From contig NZ_SKBP01000006.1 in the NCBI RefSeq assembly GCF_004634195.1, forward strand, positions 1 through 64,000: 64,000 nucleotides of DNA, in the 5' to 3' direction. Below are positions 1 through 9,300 of the stretch, piece by piece. The DNA is from Flavobacterium salilacus subsp. salilacus (GTDB lineage Bacteria; Bacteroidota; Bacteroidia; Flavobacteriales; Flavobacteriaceae). The position numbers and the translations under genes are program-made. The notes under the pieces are model-generated. The model was not told the DNA's origin. It saw only the letters and a list, made by a program, of their open reading frames with translations, and made no database searches. Positions within the stretch are counted from its first letter, which is position 1; every line of letters begins with the position of its first letter.

Positions 1-53
1 TTTGCCTTTTTTTATTCTCAGTTTTTTTCAGAGCGTTGCCTTGATTGCGGGTG

Positions 54-83
54 CAAATGTAAGTACTTTTTTTTCTCCCGCAA
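54..83 (-). promoter_or_regulatory. Strong promoter reading out of the left edge
   Basis: On the minus strand a TACATTTG element (54-61) is preceded by TTG (81-83) with a 19 bp spacer. This matches the flavobacterial TTG-N17-23-TAnnTTTG consensus and is built like the tRNA-His promoter at 836-865. No gene is read from it inside the window, so it should drive a gene or RNA beyond position 1. Confidence 0.65.
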
Positions 84-215
84 GGAATAGTATGGCTTTT
101 TTTAATACGCTCTCGTAACTTTTTTTTAATACTCTGGCTACTTTATGGTTACATTGTAAACTTTTTTGCGAGAGAATTATTTATAAATGATAAGTTCTCA
201 TAACTTGGGCAACTA

Positions 216-485
216 TTATATACCTGTAAAGCTGGATGCTTCGACTGCAATGGCACTTTCTATTAGGATATTCATAGCTGCACATACGTTTTTAAGATCC
301 ATTATAGCTGCATCTGTTGATTTAAAGTTATGCCAAAGGCTGGTATCAGGCAATAGATGTACTTTATTATCGGATAATTCTCCCCAACGATCCATATAGC
401 CTCTTTTTTCCATTTCTTTGACTACATCTGCAAGCCGTTTATGCACTTTGAAGGTTATTAAAATAGTACCCACGGATGTTCCCAT
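216..485 (-). CDS. Small hypothetical protein, 89 residues
   Basis: No family recognised. The reading frame extends back to a TTG at 527, but that TTG lies inside a TATTTTTG promoter element (525-532), so translation more likely starts at the ATG at 485, giving 89 residues beginning MGTSVGTILITFKVHKRL. The protein is soluble, with a mixed alpha/beta pattern and a conserved-looking segment around DNKVHLLPDTSLWHNF. It stands alone, transcribed leftward, with tRNA-His upstream on the same strand. Coding status rests on the open frame, plausible composition and the promoter; no function can be offered. Confidence 0.6.
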   Translation of the reverse strand: MGTSVGTILITFKVHKRLADVVKEMEKRGYMDRWGELSDNKVHLLPDTSLWHNFKSTDAAIMDLKNVCAAMNILIESAIAVEASSFTGI

Positions 486-524
486 ATAATAAACAGAAAT
501 TAATTTATTTAAATTTTGATTTGG

Positions 525-532
525 CAAAAATA
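525..532 (-). promoter_or_regulatory. -7 element for the small gene ending at 216
   Basis: TATTTTTG on the minus strand, within TATAGCTATTTTTGC, a 15-mer also found at the guaA promoter near 54370. It lies about 40 bp upstream of the ATG at 485. No clear TTG is seen at the usual -33 distance. Confidence 0.5.
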
Positions 533-705
533 GCTATATATACTTGTTTTAATACTTTTATAACTGCTTTTTTAGAAAAAAAATTATATTATAACTAATT
601 ATCTTTTATTAAAAATATATCAATTGTAAACATTGTATTAACGGGTATCCTGTCTTGGAAAAAAAATATTGTCTGCAGGGGATTTGACAGAGTTAATAAT
701 ACAAA

Positions 706-735
706 AAAACCCTTTAAATAAATTTAAAGGGTTTT
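706..735 (-). terminator. Terminator of tRNA-His
   Basis: Perfect 14 bp inverted repeat (AAAACCCTTTAAAT and its complement, 2 nt loop) just 3' of the tRNA. The A- and T-rich flanks would let it work in either direction. Confidence 0.8.
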
Positions 736-743
736 GACTTTCT

Positions 744-819
<76 letters not shown>

Positions 820-835
820 ATTTGTTTTGCGAGTG

Positions 836-865
836 CAAATGTACACTATTTGATGGTTTTTGCAA
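836..865 (-). promoter_or_regulatory. Promoter of tRNA-His
   Basis: TACATTTG (836-843) and TTG (863-865) on the minus strand with a 19 bp spacer, about 17 bp upstream of the mature tRNA 5' end. Excellent match to the Bacteroidota consensus. Confidence 0.75.
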
Positions 866-882
866 AGAAAAAATATTATTTT

Positions 883-1599
883 TTATATCAAATCTTCTAA
901 GCTGTTCACTGCCACATATCTTTCTGCTGTAAAGCCTTCGGCGTACTCGCTATTAATTAGCCTGCCAAGGTCTTGTGCACGGTAATGGATGCTTTCTTTA
1001 AAGTTCTTGGTAGCTATAGGGGTAACGGGTTCATTGCTGTTTGGGTCATAAAACTGTGATTTGTATGCCATTAACGATGCTACTTTTATATCTATAAATC
1101 CGGTAACATCCACTACAAAGTCGGGCACAAGGTTTTTCCATTGTATGTAATGATATACTTGCTTGGGTCGCCATGCTTGTTGCTCCTGCCCTTCTATGGT
1201 TGTTTCTATTTTGCGTAATCCTGAAAGGAAGCACGCGTCAGATACTAACTTGCTGCCTTTACCATGATCAATATGCCTGTCATTTACAGCGTTGCACAAT
1301 ACTATCTGAGGCTGATACTTGCGTATCATTTTTATTACTTGGAGTTGATGTTGTTCATTATTTATAAAAAATCCATCGCGAAAGCGTAAATTTTCTCTAA
1401 CGGATACTCCTAATATCTTGGCAGCATTGGCTGCTTCTTCATCTCTTATCTCGGCTGTACCGCGTGTTCCCAGTTCGCCACGGGTAAGATCTACAATTCC
1501 TACTTTTTTGCCTAATGAGATTTCTTTGGCAATGGTAGCGCCACAACTGAGTTCTACATCGTCAGGGTGTGCCCCAAAGGCAAGTATATCTAATTTCAT
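883..1599 (-). CDS. bshB1: Bacillithiol biosynthesis deacetylase BshB1
   Basis: PIG-L/LmbE family zinc deacetylase, 238 residues, the usual BshB1 length. In bacillithiol synthesis it removes the acetyl group from GlcNAc-malate before cysteine addition. The AHPDDVE motif at residues 10-16 supplies zinc ligands and the catalytic Asp, and a later His cluster (RHIDHGKGS, about 108-116) supplies the third ligand. Residues RGELGTRGT follow the usual BshB1 pattern. The start ATG at 1599 places the motif where the family has it. A near-consensus -7 element (TACCTTTA, 1631-1638) suggests its own promoter, 72 bp from the isochorismate synthase gene upstream. No bshA or bshC is in the window. Confidence 0.93.
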   Translation of the reverse strand: MKLDILAFGAHPDDVELSCGATIAKEISLGKKVGIVDLTRGELGTRGTAEIRDEEAANAAKILGVSVRENLRFRDGFFINNEQHQLQVIKMIRKYQPQIVLCNAVNDRHIDHGKGSKLVSDACFLSGLRKIETTIEGQEQQAWRPKQVYHYIQWKNLVPDFVVDVTGFIDIKVASLMAYKSQFYDPNSNEPVTPIATKNFKESIHYRAQDLGRLINSEYAEGFTAERYVAVNSLEDLI

Positions 1600-1671
1600 A
1601 TTGTTTTAAAATTTATTATAACAGAGCATGTAAAGGTAGTATTCCCACCTTATAGTAGAGTTATCATTTTT

Positions 1672-2742
1672 TTAGATAACCCTTCGCATTGTCATGCTCT
1701 TATTTACGGTTTCAAAAAATTCTTTTTCGGGATTACTATCTTTGGTTATACCGCAACCTATATATAGGTGGGCTTTGTTGTTAACTATTTTCATACAGCG
1801 CAGGTTTACAAACAGATTGGTATGGTTATCACTGTCTGTTGTAAAATCATGATGTAGTTCTCCCAAATATCCCGAATAATATTCACGGTTGTAGCCTTCG
1901 TTTTCTAATAAAAACTGCATAGCTTCCATTTTAGGCATACCGCATACCGCAGGGGTTGGGTGTAGTTTATTTATTACATCTTTCAAATAATTGCTGTTTT
2001 TTAACTTGGCTGTAATATCTGTTTTTATGTGTATTATATTTCCGGCTCTAAAGGTATAGGGAGGTGTGGTGGTAATAGTATCGCTGTATTCTTGCAGCGA
2101 ACTCATTATATAGTCTGTCACAATTTGCTGTTCTTCTTTTTCCTTGTTTTCCCAAACGGCTTCCTCTCCTTCTTTATATAGTTGTGTACCTGCCAATGCT
2201 ACTGTATTTAAAGTATTATTACTAAATTTAAGTAATTGCTCAGGCGTAGCTCCCATCCATAAGCCTGTTTCGGGAGTATAAAAGCAATACCTGAAAGCAT
2301 TGGGATAAGTATGCAGCAGCCGTTGATAAATTTCTACTATATTAATATTTGGTTCTGCTACTGTTTCGGTACGGGAAGCAACCAACTTATCGAACTTTCC
2401 ACTTTTAATGGCTTTAACACTATTAGCAACCAGGTTTTCAAAATCTTCCTTTGCCTTTTTGTCAATAGTCGGTTCTTTATATTCCTTTATAATCCCTGTA
2501 TCATGTGTGGTTATTTTTGCTGTATATATATGTGATGTATTGGCAGGAATAAATACTTTTTTATTACCATTGAAAGATACAAATACAAAACCTTTATCAG
2601 CAAATTTATCGAGATGATATTGTATTGCGTCTTTTTGAAAAAGTGCCGTTATACTATCCGAACCCGGCTTGGAATATACCGCAAAGGGTTTCTTATCGTT
2701 GAGATGTAATTTTATTTTTAAGAGAATATCAGTATCTGTCAT
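1672..2742 (-). CDS. menF: Isochorismate synthase (MenF/EntC type)
   Basis: Chorismate-binding enzyme converting chorismate to isochorismate, first step of menaquinone synthesis here since no siderophore genes are nearby. Family signatures are visible: GLWMGATPEQLL, ALAGTQ, KEEQQIV, HPTPAVCGMP, YSGYLGE and a C-terminal GCGITKDSNPEKEFFET containing metal-binding glutamates. The frame opens at a TTG (2751), but the ATG at 2742 is preferred, giving 356 residues. It follows the thioesterase gene by 14 nt, so the two are probably cotranscribed. The symbol menF rather than entC is inferred from context. Confidence 0.88.
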   Translation of the reverse strand: MTDTDILLKIKLHLNDKKPFAVYSKPGSDSITALFQKDAIQYHLDKFADKGFVFVSFNGNKKVFIPANTSHIYTAKITTHDTGIIKEYKEPTIDKKAKEDFENLVANSVKAIKSGKFDKLVASRTETVAEPNINIVEIYQRLLHTYPNAFRYCFYTPETGLWMGATPEQLLKFSNNTLNTVALAGTQLYKEGEEAVWENKEKEEQQIVTDYIMSSLQEYSDTITTTPPYTFRAGNIIHIKTDITAKLKNSNYLKDVINKLHPTPAVCGMPKMEAMQFLLENEGYNREYYSGYLGELHHDFTTDSDNHTNLFVNLRCMKIVNNKAHLYIGCGITKDSNPEKEFFETVNKSMTMRRVI

Positions 2743-2756
2743 TATAGTCAAAAAAA

Positions 2757-3182
2757 TTATCGCTTTTTAGGCAGTACCATGTTGGTTATTTTACAAAGCG
2801 ATATTAGCCTGCCTTCCTCATCAGTAATTTTTACTTCCCATAAGTGCAGGCTCCTGCCTTGATGTACTATTCTCGCTGTTCCTGTAACTACCCCCTCACG
2901 CTTACTGCGCAGGTGATTTGCCGAAATTTCGATACCCCTCACCTCTTGCAATTCAGGGTTTACAAACAGTAATGATGCTGCACTGCCCACACTTTCGGCA
3001 AGGGCTACGGTTGCACCGCCATGCAGTAACCTCATAGGCTGATGCACACGTGGGTTAACAGGCATTTTTGCCTCCAGAAAGCCTTCGCCGGCATCAGTAT
3101 AAACAATTTCGAGGGTTTGCATTAGGGTATTATCAGAAAAGCGATTGCACATTTCGAGTGCTTTTTCTTTATCAAAAGCCAT
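2757..3182 (-). CDS. PaaI-family hotdog thioesterase, probable DHNA-CoA hydrolase
   Basis: Hotdog-fold thioesterase, 141 residues from the ATG at 3182. The frame runs open to 3236, but the added residues look non-coding. The PaaI/MenI signature is present: MRLLHGGATVALAESVGS, containing the HGG turn and catalytic Glu, then RGIEISANHLRS. It is directly upstream of isochorismate synthase with a 14 nt gap, which suggests it acts in menaquinone synthesis, releasing DHNA from DHNA-CoA (MenI role). The fold is clear from sequence; the substrate is inferred from the neighbour. Confidence 0.82.
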   Translation of the reverse strand: MAFDKEKALEMCNRFSDNTLMQTLEIVYTDAGEGFLEAKMPVNPRVHQPMRLLHGGATVALAESVGSAASLLFVNPELQEVRGIEISANHLRSKREGVVTGTARIVHQGRSLHLWEVKITDEEGRLISLCKITNMVLPKKR

Positions 3183-3350
3183 AGCTAAAATATTTGACTG
3201 TAAAAATACAAAAAAAGCAGGGATGCGAGAACCCAAAACACGAAACTCAATAACGAGCGTATAGACTAAATTGAGTAAACCTGCGTTTACAATGAAATGC
3301 TTTTAAAAATTTCAAATTAATAGCTACTTTTACCAAAAATTGTTATTGCT

Positions 3351-4907
3351 ATGCGCAACTGTTTACTATTATTTATTGCCGGATTTGTAGTATTGCTTAC
3401 TTCTTGTCGAAATGACTTCGAATTTGAGTCAAGCACCGGTAATCTGGAATTTTCTCGCGATACAGTATATCTCGATACGGTTTTTACCAATATTGGTTCG
3501 AGTACCTATACCTTAAAAGTATATAATCGAAGTGATAAAGATATCAGTATCCCCAGCATTCGTTTAGGCGAAGGAGAGCAATCCAAGTACCGCCTTATGG
3601 TTGACGGACTTCCCGGCAGGGTTTTTAATGATGTAGAACTGCTTGCCAAAGACAGCATGTACATTTTTATTGAAACAACTATAGATTACACAGAGTATGC
3701 TAATGAGAATACTAACTTTCTATATACTGACAAGATAGAGTTTGACAATGGTTCTAACTACCAAAAAGTAGAACTGGTAACACTGGTACAGGATGCTATT
3801 TTTATAAAACCTGACAGACCGTTGCCTACCGATATGAAAGAAACGCTCACCATAAGCGGTCAACCTTCGGATATACAGGGGCATGAACTGGCAACACCCG
3901 AAGAGTTGCACTGGACGAGTGAAAAACCTTATGTGGTATATGGTTATGCCTTAGTGCCTAATGGCAGTACCCTTACCGTTGATGCGGGCGCAAGAGTACA
4001 CTTCCATGCCGAATCAGGGTTAATTGTTGATGACAGTGGTGCGCTCCTTATTAACGGGGAACAATCTGTTACTGAAGCAATGGAAAATGAAGTGATTTTT
4101 GAAGGCGACAGACTGGAACCTGATTTTGCTAATATTTCGGGGCAATGGAACGGTATATTTCTGCTTTCAGGACAGGAGAATACCATTAATCACCTTACGC
4201 TAAAAAATGCAACTGTTGGTATTTTAATTGACAGGCTTTTTGATGAAACTGTACCAAAATTAACCATAAATAACAGCCAGATATACAACTGTACCAATTT
4301 TGGCATACTGGCACGGGCTGCGACAATTTCGGGTAATAATCTGGCTATGAACAACGCAGGCGAAGCATCACTGGCATGTACATTGGGAGGCACCTATAGC
4401 TTTAAGCATTGCACGTTTGCCAATTACTTTAACAGCTTTAACCAAGTGCCGGTAGCATTAAATGACTATCAGGTAATAGACGATGTGCTATACTTGAGTG
4501 ATATGGATGCTACTTTTGATAATTGTATTATATATGGTTCAGGCAATTATGCCTTATCAATGGAAAGACAAGCGGAGGACGAAGTAAGCTTTACTTCTAA
4601 ATTTAACAACTGTTTGATAAAGCTCATCGATAACAGCAATCAGTTAAGGAACGAACCGCTGTATCCTTTTGACGGAAATGACCCTGCATTAGCACAATAT
4701 AATAACTGCATTATAGCTGAAAACTCGAATATCAATCCTGATTTTACAGCAACAAGTGACAATGACCTTAACCTTGGCGAAAACTCTGATGCTATTGATG
4801 TTGCTGCCGATATTGGCATTACTACCGACCTTAACGGCAAGGCAAGACCTAACCCTGATACCGGCATACCGGATATAGGGGCTTATGAGTATTATGTTAC
4901 AGAATAA
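3351..4907 (+). CDS. Lipoprotein with parallel beta-helix domain
   Basis: 518 residues. An N-terminal lipoprotein signal ends in the lipobox LLTSC (Cys about 19). Residues 30-150 look like an Ig/beta-sandwich module (TVFTNIGSSTYTLKVYN). From about 190 there are right-handed beta-helix repeats rich in Asn, Ile and Gly (LTLKNATVGILI, NNSQIYNCTNFGI). The C-terminus ends in DIGAYEYY, the choice-of-anchor-Q type closing motif common in Bacteroidota surface proteins. It is probably exported and attached to the outer membrane. It is a single gene with no carbohydrate-degradation genes nearby, so the substrate is unknown. It is divergent from the thioesterase gene. Confidence 0.82.
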   Translation: MRNCLLLFIAGFVVLLTSCRNDFEFESSTGNLEFSRDTVYLDTVFTNIGSSTYTLKVYNRSDKDISIPSIRLGEGEQSKYRLMVDGLPGRVFNDVELLAKDSMYIFIETTIDYTEYANENTNFLYTDKIEFDNGSNYQKVELVTLVQDAIFIKPDRPLPTDMKETLTISGQPSDIQGHELATPEELHWTSEKPYVVYGYALVPNGSTLTVDAGARVHFHAESGLIVDDSGALLINGEQSVTEAMENEVIFEGDRLEPDFANISGQWNGIFLLSGQENTINHLTLKNATVGILIDRLFDETVPKLTINNSQIYNCTNFGILARAATISGNNLAMNNAGEASLACTLGGTYSFKHCTFANYFNSFNQVPVALNDYQVIDDVLYLSDMDATFDNCIIYGSGNYALSMERQAEDEVSFTSKFNNCLIKLIDNSNQLRNEPLYPFDGNDPALAQYNNCIIAENSNINPDFTATSDNDLNLGENSDAIDVAADIGITTDLNGKARPNPDTGIPDIGAYEYYVTE

Positions 4908-4977
4908 TATGTAAGGAATTGATTTCATGATAAATTTTTTCATAATTTTATAGCTACAAACATTAAACAAACTAATT

Positions 4978-5622
4978 ATGAAAAAAATTTATGTTAGCCT
5001 TGCCATAATAGCAGTGGCGTTTGCATCATGCAAAAAAGAAGAAAAAACAGAGCCTGAAACAGGAACAATGAACGATACTATTGTTCATGAAGAAGTTGCT
5101 GCTCAAAAACCTATGGATTCTGCTGCAATGGCACAAGCTTGGGAAAAATATATGACTCCGGGCGAACCTCATAAAATGCTGGCTGACGAAACCGGAAAAT
5201 GGGATTGCGAAATGACCTTTTGGATGGCTCCTGATGCTCCGCCGGAAACCTATAAATCTACAGCAGATATAAAAATGGTAATGGGTGGTCGTTATCAGGA
5301 AAGTATGTATTCAGGTGAAATGATGGGTATGCCTTTTGAAGGTAAATCTACTGTAGCTTATGATAATGCTGCCAACGAATATACTTCTACATGGATAGAC
5401 AACATGGGTACGGGACTTATGGTAATGAAAGGTAAAATGGAAGAAGGCTCTAACAGCATGACACTTACAGGTGAGACTATTGACCCCATGACAGGAAAAA
5501 CTTGTAAAATGCGTGAAGTATATACCATTGTAGATGAAAACACCCGCAAAATGGAAATGTACGATAACAAAATGGGCGAGGAACACAAGAACATGGAAAT
5601 AATAATGAAGAGAAAAATGTAG
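4978..5622 (+). CDS. DUF1579 family lipoprotein
   Basis: 214 residues with a lipoprotein signal (FASC, Cys about 18), a low-complexity linker rich in Glu and Thr (20-60), then a DUF1579 domain: GEPHKMLADETGKWDCEM, RYQESMYSGEMMGMPFEG, MGTGLMVMKGKM. The domain is unusually rich in Met and acidic residues. Function is unknown; the fold is expected to be a lipocalin-like barrel. It is monocistronic, ending at a bidirectional terminator shared with the convergent gene. Confidence 0.85.
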   Translation: MKKIYVSLAIIAVAFASCKKEEKTEPETGTMNDTIVHEEVAAQKPMDSAAMAQAWEKYMTPGEPHKMLADETGKWDCEMTFWMAPDAPPETYKSTADIKMVMGGRYQESMYSGEMMGMPFEGKSTVAYDNAANEYTSTWIDNMGTGLMVMKGKMEEGSNSMTLTGETIDPMTGKTCKMREVYTIVDENTRKMEMYDNKMGEEHKNMEIIMKRKM

Positions 5623-5650
5623 GTAAAGCCGTACTTAACTCTTCAAGATA

Positions 5651-5678
5651 AAGCCTGCTAAATAGCAGGCTTTATTTT
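5651..5678. terminator. Bidirectional terminator
   Basis: AAGCCTGCTA, 2 nt loop, TAGCAGGCTT (5651-5672) followed by a T-run. It serves the DUF1579 gene. Its left arm contains the TAG stop of the convergent ClbS-like gene. Confidence 0.85.
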
Positions 5679-6170
5679 TTTATTCTTTTTAATAAGTTTT
5701 ATAGCCCAATCATAATGACTTGATGAAGCTGATATTAAACAAGCCCCTAAAGAAGTAGTTCCTGTCCATTTATATCTCTTCTTTTCAAACAACTCCTCAT
5801 CAGTGTGCTTCACTATCAAATGTTGAACTTCCTTAAAACTATCTGCCAATAGCGCCTTTACTTCATCAAGACTTTTATTCTGATATTCATTCCATATCCA
5901 CTTGTTCAGTTCAGGTGTAGTTTTCCATGTATAACCTTTTGCCGGTATCTCGGGTTTCGCTCCTGACATTCCTACCTCATACCAATTCAGCATCAATAAA
6001 TGCCAATGATGTAAATGTGCTAACACGTCCCGAATATTCCTATTCATAGTCCCTTCAGGAAATTCTTTTACCTGTTCCTCATAGCCTAAATTCTCTATAA
6101 AAACGTACAGCTTTTTAAAATTTTCATTACTTAAATATAGTAGCTCTTCCTTTGTTTTTGGTCTTGGCAT
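5658..6170 (-). CDS. ClbS/DfsB family four-helix protein
   Basis: 170 residues, the full length of the DUF1706 family. Characteristic features are the N-terminal RPKTKEELL, the NRNIRDVLAHLHHWHLLMLNWY helix region with its His cluster (about 44-64), the KGYTWKTTPELN segment and the WTGTTSLG segment. The family is a DinB-like helical bundle. ClbS itself hydrolyses the warhead of the genotoxin colibactin, and DfsB is a relative. No colibactin-like cluster is present, so a general housekeeping or resistance role is inferred. The stop codon lies within the shared terminator. Confidence 0.85.
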   Translation of the reverse strand: MPRPKTKEELLYLSNENFKKLYVFIENLGYEEQVKEFPEGTMNRNIRDVLAHLHHWHLLMLNWYEVGMSGAKPEIPAKGYTWKTTPELNKWIWNEYQNKSLDEVKALLADSFKEVQHLIVKHTDEELFEKKRYKWTGTTSLGACLISASSSHYDWAIKLIKKNKKIKPAI

Positions 6171-6291
6171 TTTTAATTCAGTTTATATTATAAAACAATA
6201 ATTACATCACTAAAAAATTATATACTAAATATAGAAAAACATTATCACATAACTATATCCACTATTTTATTTTACAGGTTTTTATTTGGTA

Positions 6292-6322
6292 TTGCCTTTC
6301 ATGTTTTTTTAAACTAATTTTG
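6292..6322 (+). promoter_or_regulatory. purL promoter
   Basis: TTG (6292-6294), 20 bp spacer, TAATTTTG (6315-6322), about 30 bp upstream of the purL ATG. Full match to the flavobacterial consensus. Confidence 0.7.
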
Positions 6323-6351
6323 CGTTTTCAACAACATAACTACCTTTATAG

Positions 6352-9300
6352 ATGATTCATTTCTTCGGAAACCAGACCAATACTGTTTTTGCGGTACAGT
6401 CGCAAAACGAAATTTCGGCAGAAGATACCGCAAAATTAAACTGGCTTTTTGGCAACGCACATAAAATAGAAAAATCCGCACTGACGGATTTTTTTGTTGG
6501 ACCTCGTGCCGCTATGATAACCCCCTGGAGTACCAATGCCGTAGAAATTACTCAAAACATGGGGATTATAGGGATTATCCGTATTGAAGAATTTCATAGA
6601 ATAGACGAAAACTATACGGATTTCGATCCGATGCTGTCGCAAAAATATAATGGGTTAAACCAAGATATTTTTACCATAAACATACAGCCTGAGCCCATAT
6701 TGGAAATTACCGATATTGCAGCCTATAATGAAAAAGAAGGCTTAGCATTAAATACCGAAGAGGTAGCATACCTTAACAACCTCGCTAATAAATTAGGCAG
6801 AAACTTAACTGATTCAGAAGTATTTGGTTTCAGTCAGGTAAACTCAGAGCACTGTCGCCATAAAATATTCAACGGTACATTTGTAATAGACGGAGAAGAA
6901 AAACCTTCTTCCCTATTCAAACTTATCAAAAAAACAAGTCAGGAAAACCCTAACGATATTGTTTCGGCATACAAAGATAACGTAGCCTTTATAAAAGGAC
7001 CCCGCGTAACGCAATTTGCTCCCAAAACAGCAGATAAACCGGATTATTATAATGTAACTGAATTTGACTCGGTTATCTCGATAAAAGCAGAAACACACAA
7101 CTTCCCTACTACAGTAGAACCGTTTAACGGTGCTGCAACAGGCAGCGGAGGAGAAATTCGCGACAGGCTTGCAGGCGGTCAGGGTTCATTACCTCTGGCA
7201 GGTACTGCGGTGTACATGACATCCTACTCAAGACTGGAAGAAAACCGCCCATGGGAAAACGGTATGCAGGAGCGTAAATGGTTGTACCAAACGCCAATGG
7301 ATATCCTTATAAAAGCATCAAACGGAGCGTCGGACTTTGGTAATAAATTCGGGCAACCGCTTATTGCAGGGTCGGTACTAACTTTTGAGCATGAAGAAGC
7401 CGCCCGAAAACTGGGCTTTGATAAAGTAATTATGCTTGCCGGAGGTATTGGTTACGGTAAAGAAAGCCAGAGCAAAAAACAAAAGCCCGAAACAGGCGAT
7501 AAAGTAGTAATACTGGGTGGCGAAAACTACCGTATTGGTATGGGTGGTGCTGCCGTTTCATCGGCTGACACCGGAGCGTTTAGCAGCGGTATAGAGTTAA
7601 ACGCCATACAGCGCAGTAACCCCGAAATGCAAAAACGCGCTGCCAATGCCATTCGTGGTATGGTAGAGAGCGAACATAACCCAATAGTTTCGATACACGA
7701 CCATGGTGCTGGCGGACACTTAAACTGCCTTAGTGAATTGGTAGAAGAAACAGGAGGTAAAATAGACCTTGACAAATTACCTGTGGGCGACCCTACCCTA
7801 TCGGCGAAAGAAATAATAGGTAACGAGAGCCAAGAGCGCATGGGGCTTGTTATCGGCGAAAAAGATATTGACACCTTACAACGTATTGCCGACCGCGAGC
7901 GTTCGCCTATGTACACTGTGGGAGAAGTAACAGGAGACCATCGTTTTACGTTTGAATCGGCTACTACTGGTGCAAAACCAATGGATTTTGCCTTGGAAGA
8001 TATGTTCGGTTCATCGCCAAAAACAATAATGACAGATAAAACGGTTGCTGCTAAATACAGTACTCCGGAATATAATCAAAATAACATACACGAATACCTT
8101 AACCAAGTACTGCAACTGGAAGCGGTAGCCTGTAAAGACTGGCTTACCAATAAAGTTGACCGTTGTGTGGGCGGTAAAGTGGCTAAACAGCAATGTGCTG
8201 GTCCTTTACAACTGCCTTTAAACAACGTTGGTGTTATGACATTAGACTATAACGGAAAAGAAGGTATTGCAACCTCTATAGGGCACTCCCCTGTTTCTGC
8301 GTTGGTTGACCCTGTGGCGGGCAGCCGTAACTCTATTGGTGAGGCATTAAGTAACATTGTTTTCGCTCCGCTTAAAGACGGACTGAAAAGTGTATCGCTT
8401 TCGGCTAACTGGATGTGGGCTTGTAAAAACGAAGGCGAAGATGCTCGTTTATACGAAGCAGTACAAGGATGCAGCGATTTTGCTATCGAATTAGGTATCA
8501 ATATCCCAACGGGTAAAGATTCGCTTTCTATGAAGCAGAAATATCCTGATGGCGATGTTATCGCTCCGGGAACGGTAATTATTTCGGCTGCGGGTAATTG
8601 TAACGATATTACTAAAGTGGTTGAACCTGTATTAAAACGCAATGGCGGAAATATATATTACATCAACCTGAGTAATGACAGCTTTAAAATTGGGGGTTCA
8701 TCTTTCGCCCAGGTGCTGAATAAAGTAGGTAACGAAGTCCCTACTATTACCGATTCAGCAAAGTTTAAAACAACTTTCAATACTTTACAACAATTAATTA
8801 AAGAAGGTAAAATTGCAGCAGGTCACGATATAGGCAGTGGTGGACTTATTACTACACTGCTTGAAATGAGCTTTGCAGAAGTGAATTTAGGTGCTGACTA
8901 TGATTTATCGGCACTTAACGAAACTGATACTGTAAAGGTATTGTTTGCAGAAAATATAGCGGTAGTAATACAAGCAGATACTACTGTTGAAGCTGCACTT
9001 ACGGCTAATGGTGTTAACTTCACTAAAATAGGAGAACCGAAGGAGGGTACTACGGTTACGGTTAAAAATGGCGAAACCAACCTTTCTTTTGATATTGCTG
9101 AAACCCGTGACACTTGGTTTAAGACCTCTTACCTGTTAGATAAAAAACAAAGCGGAGCAGAAAAAGCTAAAGAGCGTTACGACAATTATAAAGTACAACC
9201 TTTACACTATGAATTCCCTGAGCATTTTGACGGGAAGAAAGTAACTTTTGATACTGGCAAACCACGACCAAAAGCAGCTATTATCCGTGAGAAAGGGAGC

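Noticed and set aside
187-399. Plus-strand open frame opposite the small unknown gene
   Set aside because: Frame shadow with no promoter or initiation context; the minus-strand gene has a promoter element and better composition.
486-527. Longer N-terminus for the small gene ending at 216 (TTG start at 527)
   Set aside because: The TTG lies inside the TATTTTTG promoter element, so it would not be transcribed as a start codon; ATG at 485 preferred.
5658-6170. ClbS-like gene as a sign of a colibactin-type biosynthetic cluster
   Set aside because: No polyketide or peptide synthetase genes are in the window; the family is widespread without such clusters.
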